Shown here: positions 25,640 through 34,921 of the stretch, piece by piece
Numbering within the stretch: position 1 is the stretch's first letter
Layout: each line of letters starts with the position of its first letter
DNA from: GCA-2715645 sp042095375
GTDB taxonomy: Bacteria > Bacteroidota > Bacteroidia > Cytophagales > MED-G16
Assembly: GCA_042095375.1 (NCBI GenBank)
Contig: JBELBJ010000006.1
Span: 1-64,000, forward strand
Reading direction: 5' to 3'
DNA length: 64,000 bases
Position numbers and translations under genes: made by a program
The notes under the pieces: generated by a model
Told to the model about the DNA's origin: nothing
Seen by the model: the letters and a program-made list of their open reading frames with translations, nothing else
Databases searched by the model: none

Positions 25640-28003
25640 ATGCTTGTAATAAAAAGAGATGGTAGAAAAGAGTCAGTAAAATTTGATAAAATTACTGCAA
25701 GAATTGAAAAATTAAGTTATGGGCTTAATACCAAATATGTTAAAACTATTGAAATAGCAAAAAAAGTTATTGATGGTTTGTATGATGGTGTTTCAACACA
25801 AGAACTTGACGAGCTAGCCGCAGAGACAGCAGCAACTCTTACAACAAAGCATCCAGATTATGCCGCCCTTGCTGCAAGAATTTCAATTTCTAATCTTCAT
25901 AAAACCACAAGTAAATCTTTTTCAAATACAATTAAAAGGTTGTACACATACATAAATCCTAAAACTCAAGAGAATGCTTCTTTAATATCAAAAGATGTAT
26001 ATGGGATAATCAATAAAAATGCTGCAATATTAGACTCATCAATAATATATGATAGAGATTTTAGTTATGATTATTTTGGTTTTAAAACTCTACAAAAATC
26101 ATATTTATTAAAATTAGACGGTAAGGTTGTAGAAAGACCTCAACACATGCTAATGAGAGTAGCAGTTGGGATTCATCATGACGATATAGACTCTGTTATT
26201 GAGACGTATAATTTATTATCTGAAAAATGGTTTACTCATGCTACACCTACTTTATTCAATGCTGGAACACCTAAACCGCAGCTTTCTTCGTGCTTTTTAT
26301 TAACGATGCAAGACGATAGCATTGATGGAATTTATAACACATTAAAGCAATGTGCAAAAATATCTCAATCAGCAGGAGGTATTGGACTAAGTATACACAA
26401 TGTAAGAGGAACGGGATCGTATATTAAAGGGACAAATGGAGTTTCAAATGGTGTTATTCCAATGTTAAGGAATTTTGATATGACAGCAAGATATGTCGAC
26501 CAAGGAGGAGGCAAAAGAAAAGGAAGTTTTGCAATTTATCTTGAGCCATGGCATTGTGATGTTTTTGAATTTCTTCAATTGAAAAAAAATCATGGGAAAG
26601 AAGAGCTAAGGGCAAGAGATCTTTTTTATGCTATGTGGATTCCAGATTTATTTATGAAAAGAGTAGAAGAAAATGGAAGTTGGTCTTTGTTTTCCCCAGA
26701 CGAAGCTCCAAACCTTCATGAAACCTACGGTGAAGAATTTGAAAAACTTTATACTAAATATGAAAAAGAAGGAAAAGCAAGAAAAACTGTTAAAGCACAA
26801 GATCTATGGTTTGAAATACTTGAATCACAAATTGAAACTGGAAACCCTTATATTCTTTATAAAGATCATGCAAATAACAAGTCTAATCAAAAAAATCTAG
26901 GAACAATAAAGTCTTCAAATTTATGTACTGAAATTATTGAATATACTTCTCCTGATGAAATTGCTGTTTGTAATCTAGCATCTATTGCATTAAATATGTT
27001 TGTTAAAGAAGATTCTACCTATGATTTCCAAAAATTGTATGATATTACTAAAGTAATCACAAAGAATTTGAATAAAGTAATAGATGTTAACTATTACCCA
27101 GTAGAAGAAGCTAAAAATTCAAATATGAGACACAGACCTATTGGAATAGGAGTTCAAGGGCTAGCTGATGCATTTATTCTAATGAAATACCCATTTGATT
27201 CTGCCGAAGCAAAACAACTTAATAAAGATATTTTTGAAACTATCTACTATGCCGCAATGGAGGCTTCAATGGAATTATCAAAGAAAGAAGGCCCTTACGA
27301 GACTTATAAAGGTTCCCCTGTTTCAAAGTCAATATTTCAATTTGATATGTGGGGTGTAACTCCCAAATCAGGCAGATGGGATTGGACAAAACTAAAACAA
27401 AAAGTTAAAAAACATGGTGTTAGAAATTCATTATTGTTGGCGCCAATGCCTACAGCATCTACATCTCAAATTTTAGGTAATAATGAGTGTTTCGAACCAT
27501 ATACTTCAAATCTTTATACAAGAAGAGTTTTATCTGGAGAGTTTATTGTTGTCAATAAACACTTGCTTAATGATTTGATAGAACTTGATCTTTGGAGCGA
27601 TAAAATGAAAGATAAAATAATGGAACAAAATGGTTCTATTCAAAATATAAATGAAATTCCTGATAATACTAAATTATTATATAGAACTGTTTGGGAAGTT
27701 TCCCAAAAGAGTATAATAGAAATGGCCGCAGATAGAGGAGCATATATTTGTCAAAGTCAAAGTATGAATATTCATATGCAAGATGCAAATTTTGGAAAAT
27801 TAACATCTATGCATTTCCATGCTTGGAAATTAGGATTAAAAACTGGACTCTACTATTTAAGAACAAAAGCAGCTGCAGATGCAATTAAATTTACAATTGT
27901 AAAAGAAGAAAAAGAAAATTCAAAAGAGAAAAAATCAGAAAATCAAGAAGAAATTCAATGCTCAATTGATAATCAGGATGACTGCGAAATGTGTGGTAGT
28001 TAA
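25640..28003 (+). CDS. nrdA: Ribonucleotide reductase class I, alpha (catalytic) subunit
   Basis: NrdA reduces ribonucleoside diphosphates. The 787-residue protein has an N-terminal ATP-cone (VIKRDGRKESVKFDKI, about 3-18), used for overall activity control. Catalytic-barrel motifs include FNAGTPKPQLSSCFLL, SNLCTEI and MPTASTSQILG. The C-terminal tail carries the redox pair CEMC, four residues from the end (DDCEMCGS), which passes electrons from thioredoxin or glutaredoxin. It forms an operon with nrdB. Confidence 0.97.
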   Translation: MLVIKRDGRKESVKFDKITARIEKLSYGLNTKYVKTIEIAKKVIDGLYDGVSTQELDELAAETAATLTTKHPDYAALAARISISNLHKTTSKSFSNTIKRLYTYINPKTQENASLISKDVYGIINKNAAILDSSIIYDRDFSYDYFGFKTLQKSYLLKLDGKVVERPQHMLMRVAVGIHHDDIDSVIETYNLLSEKWFTHATPTLFNAGTPKPQLSSCFLLTMQDDSIDGIYNTLKQCAKISQSAGGIGLSIHNVRGTGSYIKGTNGVSNGVIPMLRNFDMTARYVDQGGGKRKGSFAIYLEPWHCDVFEFLQLKKNHGKEELRARDLFYAMWIPDLFMKRVEENGSWSLFSPDEAPNLHETYGEEFEKLYTKYEKEGKARKTVKAQDLWFEILESQIETGNPYILYKDHANNKSNQKNLGTIKSSNLCTEIIEYTSPDEIAVCNLASIALNMFVKEDSTYDFQKLYDITKVITKNLNKVIDVNYYPVEEAKNSNMRHRPIGIGVQGLADAFILMKYPFDSAEAKQLNKDIFETIYYAAMEASMELSKKEGPYETYKGSPVSKSIFQFDMWGVTPKSGRWDWTKLKQKVKKHGVRNSLLLAPMPTASTSQILGNNECFEPYTSNLYTRRVLSGEFIVVNKHLLNDLIELDLWSDKMKDKIMEQNGSIQNINEIPDNTKLLYRTVWEVSQKSIIEMAADRGAYICQSQSMNIHMQDANFGKLTSMHFHAWKLGLKTGLYYLRTKAAADAIKFTIVKEEKENSKEKKSENQEEIQCSIDNQDDCEMCGS

Positions 28004-28035
28004 TTGAAATTACTTTTATAATCTATTTTAGAAAT

Positions 28036-29052
28036 TCAATTTTCTTTTAAAAAATTAATATGATTAACTATACCTTTAGACGCATATTTTTTAATATTTT
28101 GGTTCTCATCCAGATAGATTAAAAAAACATCCAAATTTGTATTTTTCTCAACTATTTGAATTGATTTTTTTAATCCTAATACCATAAAAGCGGTAGCATA
28201 AGCATCTGCTTCTGTACAGTATTTATGGAAAACAGATGCACTTAATATATTAGATTTAGAAGAAAAACCCGTTATTGGATCTATTGTATGTGTAATTATC
28301 GTATTATTTTTTTTATAAAAATTTCTATAATTTCCAGATGTAGCTAAAGATCTATCTACTAAACTTACTGATGCAAATGGAAAATTACTATTGCTTTCAA
28401 GTGGATCATCAATCCCAATTATCCAATTTTTATTTTTATTAAGGCCACTACAACGTACCTCTCCTCCAATTTCTATCATAAAACTTTTAATATTTTTTCT
28501 AATTAAAAATTCTGCGAGCATATCTACAGCATACCCTTTTGCTATAGCACTAAAATCTAAATAGATATTTAAATTATTTCTAACTGCAATTTTATCATCA
28601 AAATATATTTGATTGAAACCTACATTTTTTAAAGTTTCAATAACTTTTAAAGTATCGGGTGTTTTTAAGATTTTTCTAGGCCCAAAACCCCATAAATTTA
28701 CTAGTTTACCAATTGTAGGATCAAATGATCCTTCGTTAGCCTTATATATGTCATCACTGATTTTTAGAATATCATACAATTCATTACTTATATTAAATAA
28801 TGTATCAACATTATTCAAAGTTGAAAGTTCAGAATCTGATATATACGTAGAAAGTAAATTATTAAAATCAACTAGAATAGAATCTATCTCTGATTTATAA
28901 TTTATTTTTTCTTTATCAAGATATTTAATATTATAAGAAATATTACCCATAGTAATGCCTCTAATTTTTATTAAATGCTTGTTTTCATCTGAATAATTCC
29001 ATAGAATTATTATGATTAAAATAAAAAATGAAAAAAATATAAAGTTGCGCAT
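28036..29052 (-). CDS. apbE: FAD:protein FMN transferase (ApbE)
   Basis: ApbE attaches FMN covalently to threonine in target proteins such as Na+-translocating NADH:quinone reductase subunits. The 338-residue protein has an N-terminal hydrophobic anchor or signal (about 3-18). The core shows RGITMGNISYNIKY, LNLYLDFSAIAKGYAVDML-type DFSAIAKGYAVD, MIEIGGEVRCSG, the FAD-binding HTIDPITG and SVFHKYCTEADAYATA. Marine flavobacteria usually carry it next to nqr genes, but none are here. It is divergent from ruvB with only 33 bases between. Confidence 0.93.
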   Translation of the reverse strand: MRNFIFFSFFILIIIILWNYSDENKHLIKIRGITMGNISYNIKYLDKEKINYKSEIDSILVDFNNLLSTYISDSELSTLNNVDTLFNISNELYDILKISDDIYKANEGSFDPTIGKLVNLWGFGPRKILKTPDTLKVIETLKNVGFNQIYFDDKIAVRNNLNIYLDFSAIAKGYAVDMLAEFLIRKNIKSFMIEIGGEVRCSGLNKNKNWIIGIDDPLESNSNFPFASVSLVDRSLATSGNYRNFYKKNNTIITHTIDPITGFSSKSNILSASVFHKYCTEADAYATAFMVLGLKKSIQIVEKNTNLDVFLIYLDENQNIKKYASKGIVNHINFLKEN

Positions 29053-29085
29053 ACAAATAATTTATAAATTAGTAAAAAAGTCTCT

Positions 29086-30108
29086 ATGCGAGAAGAATAT
29101 CTTGAACCAAATAATAATTTAAATAAAAAAGATAAAGAATTCGAAAATTCTCTTAGACCTTCAAATCTAAATGAGTTCTACGGTCAACATAAAATAGTAG
29201 AAAACCTTAAAATTTTTATTGAAGCAGCAAATAAAAGAAAAGAGTCCTTGGATCATGTTTTACTTCATGGTCCCCCAGGATTAGGAAAAACCACATTATC
29301 ATATATTATTGCTCAAGAATTAAAATCAAATATAAAAGTTACTTCTGGTCCTATTATTGATAAACCTGGTGATCTTGCAGGATTACTAACAAATTTAGAG
29401 ACCGGTGATGTTTTATTTATTGATGAAATTCATAGGATAAACCATTCTATTGAAGAATACCTTTACTCTGCAATGGAGGACTTTAAGATAGATATAATGA
29501 TAGATTCTGGTCCTAGTGCTAAAACTGTTCAAATTCAATTAAATCCCTTTACATTAATTGGAGCTACTACAAGATCTGGGTTATTATCGGCACCCTTAAG
29601 ATCAAGATTTTCAATAAATTCAAGATTAGGATACTATAAACCTAATATTTTAAAAAAAATTATAGAAAGGTCGTCTAAAATATTAAATGTGCCAATAGAT
29701 AATGATGCTGCAAATGAAATTTCTAAAAGAAGTAGAGGAACTCCACGAATACTAAATAATTTACTAAGAAGAGTTAGAGATTTTGCAGAAATAAAAGGAA
29801 AGGGTAAGATTACAAATGAAATTACTCAAATTGCTCTTAAAGCTTTAAATGTAGACCATAATGGATTAGATGAAATGGATAATAAAATAATTAAAACAAT
29901 AATTGAAAAATTTAATGGAGGGCCTGTAGGAGTAAAAACAATTGCAACCGCTTGTAGTGAAGAAGCTGGAACAATTGAAGAAGTTTACGAACCATACCTG
30001 ATTCAAGAAGGTTTTATAAAAAGAACAAATAGAGGGAGAAAAATTACAGAACTAGGTTATAAGCATATGAAAATCCCACATCCAAAAAATAATCTTCTTT
30101 TTGATTAA
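29086..30108 (+). CDS. ruvB: Holliday junction branch migration helicase RuvB
   Basis: RuvB is the AAA+ motor that drives Holliday-junction migration with RuvA. The 340-residue protein has Walker A GPPGLGKTT at about 65-73, Walker B LFIDEIHR at about 109-116, sensor 1 IGATTRSGLLSAPLRSRF, and the C-terminal winged helix (EPYLIQEGFIKRTNRGR). The length is normal. Its stop is directly followed by the ATG of queG. Confidence 0.97.
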   Translation: MREEYLEPNNNLNKKDKEFENSLRPSNLNEFYGQHKIVENLKIFIEAANKRKESLDHVLLHGPPGLGKTTLSYIIAQELKSNIKVTSGPIIDKPGDLAGLLTNLETGDVLFIDEIHRINHSIEEYLYSAMEDFKIDIMIDSGPSAKTVQIQLNPFTLIGATTRSGLLSAPLRSRFSINSRLGYYKPNILKKIIERSSKILNVPIDNDAANEISKRSRGTPRILNNLLRRVRDFAEIKGKGKITNEITQIALKALNVDHNGLDEMDNKIIKTIIEKFNGGPVGVKTIATACSEEAGTIEEVYEPYLIQEGFIKRTNRGRKITELGYKHMKIPHPKNNLLFD

Positions 30109-31032
30109 ATGTCTAAAAACAAAATAACTGAAATTATTAAAAAAAAAGCTGTTGAGTTGGGTTTCAGCAGCTGTGGAATATCTCAAGCAAGATTTTTAAA
30201 AGAAGAAGAAAAAAAGTTTGAAGACTGGCTTAACCATGGGTACCATGGTTCGATGGATTACTTAAATAAAAACTTTGACAAAAGGTTAGATCCAAGAAAA
30301 CTTGTTCATGGTTCAAAATCAGTAATTTCATTAACTTATAATTATTATCCTCCAAAAAAATTAGCAGGAAAAAATAACTTTATAATATCAAAGTATGCAT
30401 ACGGAAAAGATTATCATAAAATATTAAAAAAAAAACTTAGAAAATTATTTTTTTTTATGAAAGAAAATATTGGGAATATAGAAGGAAGAGTTTTTGTGGA
30501 TTCAGCACCTGTACATGAAAGAGCTTGGGCAAAATTATCAGGATTAGGTTGGATTGGAAAAAATTCACTTTTAATAAATAAAAAGATGGGTAGTTATTTT
30601 TTTATTGCTGAAATTATAAGTGATTTAGATCTAGAATATGATTCTCCTGTTTCAGATATGTGTGGAAAATGTACAAGATGTATTGATGCTTGTCCCACCG
30701 ACGCAATAACAAAAGCTCAAGTAATAGATGCCCAAAAATGTATTTCTTATTTGACAATCGAAAACAAAAAAAAAATACCTAAAGAATTACAAAAAAATAT
30801 GAATGGATATATTTTTGGATGTGATATATGTCAGGAAGTATGTCCTTGGAACAGATTTTCTAAACCACATAATGAAGAAAGCTTTTTGCCTAATAAAGAA
30901 ATTAAAAAATACAGAAAAAAAGATTGGATTGAATTAACGGAAGAAACGTTTAATATTATTTTCAAAGGATCAGCTATAAAGAGAACTAAGTACAAAGGAT
31001 TAAAAAGAAACATTAAAGCATATTTAAATTAA
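30109..31032 (+). CDS. queG: Epoxyqueuosine reductase
   Basis: QueG reduces epoxyqueuosine to queuosine in tRNA, using cobalamin and two 4Fe-4S clusters. The 307-residue protein shows the DUF1730-type N-terminal half (DKRLDPRKLVHGSKSVISL, FVDSAPVHERAWAKLSGLGW) and two ferredoxin motifs, CGKCTRCIDACP and CDICQEVCPWN. It is the shorter form, without the C-terminal HEAT-like extension of some homologues. It is probably co-transcribed with ruvB. Confidence 0.95.
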   Translation: MSKNKITEIIKKKAVELGFSSCGISQARFLKEEEKKFEDWLNHGYHGSMDYLNKNFDKRLDPRKLVHGSKSVISLTYNYYPPKKLAGKNNFIISKYAYGKDYHKILKKKLRKLFFFMKENIGNIEGRVFVDSAPVHERAWAKLSGLGWIGKNSLLINKKMGSYFFIAEIISDLDLEYDSPVSDMCGKCTRCIDACPTDAITKAQVIDAQKCISYLTIENKKKIPKELQKNMNGYIFGCDICQEVCPWNRFSKPHNEESFLPNKEIKKYRKKDWIELTEETFNIIFKGSAIKRTKYKGLKRNIKAYLN

Positions 31033-31061
31033 ATCTAAAATTTTGTCATTTAACAAAATTT

Positions 31062-31088
31062 AAACAATTAAAACAATTTTAATTGTTT
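31062..31088. repeat. AT-rich hairpin between queG and the BatD gene
   Basis: Two perfect 12-base arms (AAACAATTAAAA and its complement) flank the three-base loop CAA. There are no G-C-rich pairs in the stem and no long T tract after it, so it would be a weak terminator; it may instead be a protein-binding palindrome ahead of the BatD gene, 35 bases downstream. Confidence 0.5.
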
Positions 31089-31123
31089 AATGAATTTAAT
31101 TTTGATTTATAATTTTAAAAGTT

Positions 31124-32572
31124 ATGAATTATAATTTTGGGAAAATAATACTTATAATTTTATCATTAATCAGTTATAAAGGAGTAAGTCAAAAAGCAAA
31201 AATTGAAATAGAACCAAATAAAATTGGAATTAATGAATCATTAATTATAACAATTACTATTGAAAATGAATCATTAAAAAATTATAGTAATTTCCCGGAC
31301 ATAAATGGCTTTACTAAAGGAGGAAGATCTTCATCTAGCTCAAGTAATTACATTAATGGAAAAATGAACACAACACAAAGTATAATACAAAATTATATAC
31401 CAAATAAAATAGGTATTATTAAAATTCAATCGTTTTATATGCAAATCAATAATCAAACAGTTAGATCCATAGAAAAAGATATAGAGATAGTAGAAAGAAG
31501 TAATAGTAAAAAACATAATCCTTTGAATAACTTTTTTGATCCATTTGATAACTTTTTTAATAAAAACAGAAACATAGAATTCATTGATATAGAAGCTGAT
31601 GCCTTTTTAAGTTTAAATACAAACAAAAAAGAAATTTTTGTAGGAGAAGGCTTTAATATTACATTATCATTATTTGTAAGTGAAAATAATAGAGCAGATA
31701 TGAGATTTTTTGATTTAGGAAGACAATTAACAGAAATTATTAAAAAAATTAAACCTGAAAATTGTTGGGAAGAAAATTATAATATAGAAAATATAAATAG
31801 TGTTATGACAAATATTAATAATAAAAGATACAATGAATATAAAATTTTTGAAGCAACATATTTTCCATTTAATGAAGGAAGAATTTTGTTTCCAAAATTA
31901 GAATTGGATTTGATTCAATATCAGATAGCAAAAAATCCAACTTTTTTCGGTCAGAATAAAAAAGAAAAAATAAAAAAATTTGTTTCAAAACCTATTTCAG
32001 TTAGCGTTATCGATCTTCCTTATCATCCACAAAAAGAAAACGTTGCCGTTGGAAAGTTTCAGCTAAATGAAGCTATTGATTCCACCAATTTGTCTACAGA
32101 AAAAAGCTTTAATTATGATTTTGAAATTATTGGAAATGGAAATATCAATGCAATTAGAGAACCTAAAATAGATATTGAAAATTTTGATTTTTATCCCCCA
32201 AATATTTTACAAAATATAAATAGAAATAAAAAAAAAATTTATGGGTCAAAAAAATTCAAATATCATGTAATACCAAAAGAACCAGGAAAATATGATTTTT
32301 CTGATATTAAATGGGTTTTCTTTGATCCATATGAGAAAAAATATGATACATTAAAGTCTCAAGTAATAGTAGATGTTTCCGGATTAAGTACAAAGAATAA
32401 AGAAATAGAGTCAAATGAATATGACAATTATTATAAAAATAAAATAATTGAAGAGGATAATACTTTAAAATCAAAAAAAAATAATCGTTATCAATTATTT
32501 CTTAATTTTACAGTTATAAGCTTATTGGTAATTATAATAATTTTGATTATTAAAAAATATAATAATGAATAA
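31124..32572 (+). CDS. BatD family protein
   Basis: The 482-residue protein has an N-terminal signal (about 7-22, cut near KGVSQ), the repeated beta-sandwich region of BatD proteins (KIGINESLIITITIE, ending in PKEPGKYDFSDIKWVFFDP), and one C-terminal transmembrane helix (about 458-477). BatD proteins normally sit in a bat/MoxR operon with von Willebrand-type partners and are linked to envelope stress or gliding in Bacteroidota. Here no batA, batB, batC or moxR neighbour is present. Its end overlaps aroC by eight bases. Role inferred from the family only. Confidence 0.85.
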   Translation: MNYNFGKIILIILSLISYKGVSQKAKIEIEPNKIGINESLIITITIENESLKNYSNFPDINGFTKGGRSSSSSSNYINGKMNTTQSIIQNYIPNKIGIIKIQSFYMQINNQTVRSIEKDIEIVERSNSKKHNPLNNFFDPFDNFFNKNRNIEFIDIEADAFLSLNTNKKEIFVGEGFNITLSLFVSENNRADMRFFDLGRQLTEIIKKIKPENCWEENYNIENINSVMTNINNKRYNEYKIFEATYFPFNEGRILFPKLELDLIQYQIAKNPTFFGQNKKEKIKKFVSKPISVSVIDLPYHPQKENVAVGKFQLNEAIDSTNLSTEKSFNYDFEIIGNGNINAIREPKIDIENFDFYPPNILQNINRNKKKIYGSKKFKYHVIPKEPGKYDFSDIKWVFFDPYEKKYDTLKSQVIVDVSGLSTKNKEIESNEYDNYYKNKIIEEDNTLKSKKNNRYQLFLNFTVISLLVIIIILIIKKYNNE

Positions 32573-33638
32573 TTCATTTGGTAAAATTTATAGAATTTCA
32601 ACTTATGGAGAATCTCATGGTTCAGCAATTGGTGTAATTATAGATGGGTGTCCTCCTGAAATAAAAATTGATAAAGAATATATTCAAAATGAACTTGATA
32701 GAAGAAAACCTGGGCAATCAAAAATTACTACTCAAAGAAAAGAATCAGATTCTGTAGAAATTTTATCTGGTATTTTTAATGGTAAATCAACAGGATCACC
32801 AATAAGTTTATTAATTAAAAATAAAGATCATAAAAGTAGTGATTATAATCATATTTCAAACTCATATAGACCATCGCATGCTGACTTTACTTATGATAAA
32901 AAATATAGTAATAGAGATTTTAGAGGTGGAGGTAGGAGTTCGGCAAGAGAAACGGCAAATTGGGTGGCGGCTGGTGCAATTTCAAAAAAAATTCTAGAAA
33001 AATTAAATATTAAAATAAATGCTTTTGTTTCAAAAGTTGGAAAAATAAAACTTAATAAAAATTATAAAGATTTAGACTTTAAAACAATAGAGTCAAATAT
33101 TGTTAGATGCCCCGATCCAATATTTGCAGATAAATTCATTAAATTAATAGAAAATACTAGAAAAAAGAAAGATACCGTTGGTGGAATAATTACATGTGTA
33201 ATAACAGATTGCCCTGTAGGAATTGGCGAACCAATTTTTGGAAAATTACATGCAGAATTAGGAAAAGCAATGCTATCTATCAATGCTGTTAAAGGTTTTG
33301 AATATGGAAGTGGTTTCAATGGGGTGGAAATGAATGGATCAATACATAACGATGAATTTCAAATAAAAAAAGGGGAAATATCAACAAAATCAAATTATTC
33401 AGGAGGGATTCAAGGTGGAATTAGTAATGGACAAGACATATATTTCAATGTTGCATTTAAGCCTGTATCTACAATAATGAAAAATCAAAATAGCATTGAT
33501 GAAAATAATAAAAAAGTAATAGTAAAAGGTAAAGGAAGACATGATCCATGCGTTGTTCCTAGAGCGGTGCCAATAGTTGAATCAATGGCTGCAAATGTAA
33601 TAGTTGATTTATATTTACAAGGTAAAACAATTAAGTGA
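32565..33638 (+). CDS. aroC: Chorismate synthase
   Basis: AroC converts 5-enolpyruvylshikimate-3-phosphate to chorismate using reduced FMN, the last common step to aromatic amino acids. The 357-residue protein has all three family signatures: GESHGSAIGVIIDGCPP near the start, GGGRSSARETANWVAAGA in the middle, and GRHDPCVVPRAVPIVE near the C-terminus; RRKPGQSKITTQR is also present. Its start overlaps the BatD gene, and its stop overlaps the next start as TGATG. Confidence 0.97.
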   Translation: MNNSFGKIYRISTYGESHGSAIGVIIDGCPPEIKIDKEYIQNELDRRKPGQSKITTQRKESDSVEILSGIFNGKSTGSPISLLIKNKDHKSSDYNHISNSYRPSHADFTYDKKYSNRDFRGGGRSSARETANWVAAGAISKKILEKLNIKINAFVSKVGKIKLNKNYKDLDFKTIESNIVRCPDPIFADKFIKLIENTRKKKDTVGGIITCVITDCPVGIGEPIFGKLHAELGKAMLSINAVKGFEYGSGFNGVEMNGSIHNDEFQIKKGEISTKSNYSGGIQGGISNGQDIYFNVAFKPVSTIMKNQNSIDENNKKVIVKGKGRHDPCVVPRAVPIVESMAANVIVDLYLQGKTIK

Positions 33639-34921
33639 TGGCGTTACATTCAAAAATAATTTTAGGGTTAATTATTGGTTTATTCTTCGGAATAATTTCT
33701 GTTTTTCTTGGTTTAAATGATTTTGTTTCAGATTGGGTTATGCCATTTGGAACAATATTTGTTAAAATGCTAAAGCTTGTTGCTGTTCCATTAATTTTAG
33801 TTTCATTAATTTCTGGAATATCAAACCTTAGAGATACTTCTAAACTTTCAAGAATTGGCGGAAAGACTTTCAGTATATACATTTTGACTACAATCTCTGC
33901 AATTATTATTGCACTTTTTCTTGCTAATACACTCCAGCCCGGTGAGTACTTTCCAGATGAAAAAACTGCTGAGCTAAAAGAAAAGTATGCTTCCGATGCA
34001 AATATGAAAATAACTAGTGCTGAAAATGTTAAAGACTCGGGGCCATTACAAATGATGATTGATGTGGTACCAGATAATTTTTTTTATTCGGCTAGTAACA
34101 ATAGAAACATGCTTCAAATAATATTTTTTTCTATTTTATTTGGCGTTGGTCTTGTTTTATCCTCACCAAAAAAATCGGATCCTGTTAAAAAAACTTTTGA
34201 TGGTTTTAATGAAATAATAATTAAAATAGTTGAAATCATTATGGAATATGCTCCTATTGGAGTTTTTGCTCTGCTAGCAGGATTAATTGTTGATCTTGCT
34301 GGTGATGATCCAAATAATTTAATAACAACCTTGAAACCATTACTATATTATGCCATTACTGTTCTTATTGGATTAGCATTCATGATATTTATTTTTTATC
34401 CAATTATAATATATTCGTTTACTGGAGTTACTTTTTTAAATTTTTTAAAAGCAATTTTTCCTGCTCAAATGTTAGCTTTCTCAACTAGCTCTAGTGCTGC
34501 AACTTTACCTTTGACAATGAAAAGAGTTAAAAAAAACCTTAATGTTTCTGAAGAAGTAACTAGTTTTGTTTGTCCTTTGGGAGCAACAATTAATATGGAT
34601 GGAACAAGTATACATCAAGCTATTTCTGCTGTATTCATTGCACAAGCTTTTGGTCAAGATTTAACTCTAACTGACCAAATAGTTATAGTAATTACGGCAA
34701 CTTTATCATCTATTGGAGCTGCAGCAGTTCCTGGAGCAGGTTTGATTATGTTGGTAATTGTTCTAGGTGCAATTGGTATTGATCCTCAAGGACTGGCTTT
34801 AATTATTGCCATTGATAGACCATTAGACATGTGTAGAACTATGGTTAATGTGACTGGAGATGCAACTGTAGCTAGTTTAGTTGCGTTTAGTGAAGGAGAA
34901 AAAATAAAATTTAAAACATAA
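33638..34921 (+). CDS. Dicarboxylate/amino acid:cation symporter (DAACS family)
   Basis: The 427-residue membrane protein of the GltP/DctA type takes up glutamate, aspartate or C4-dicarboxylates with Na+ or H+. Family motifs are the serine-rich re-entrant loop STSSSAATLPLT, the NMDG motif in CPLGATINMDGTSI, and the substrate-binding RPLDMCRTMVNVTGDA. About eight helices plus two hairpin loops are apparent. I prefer the ATG at 33638, overlapping the aroC stop, over the GTG one codon earlier. The exact substrate is not determined; the Arg in MCRTMVN favours dicarboxylate or acidic amino acids. Confidence 0.92.
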   Translation: MALHSKIILGLIIGLFFGIISVFLGLNDFVSDWVMPFGTIFVKMLKLVAVPLILVSLISGISNLRDTSKLSRIGGKTFSIYILTTISAIIIALFLANTLQPGEYFPDEKTAELKEKYASDANMKITSAENVKDSGPLQMMIDVVPDNFFYSASNNRNMLQIIFFSILFGVGLVLSSPKKSDPVKKTFDGFNEIIIKIVEIIMEYAPIGVFALLAGLIVDLAGDDPNNLITTLKPLLYYAITVLIGLAFMIFIFYPIIIYSFTGVTFLNFLKAIFPAQMLAFSTSSSAATLPLTMKRVKKNLNVSEEVTSFVCPLGATINMDGTSIHQAISAVFIAQAFGQDLTLTDQIVIVITATLSSIGAAAVPGAGLIMLVIVLGAIGIDPQGLALIIAIDRPLDMCRTMVNVTGDATVASLVAFSEGEKIKFKT

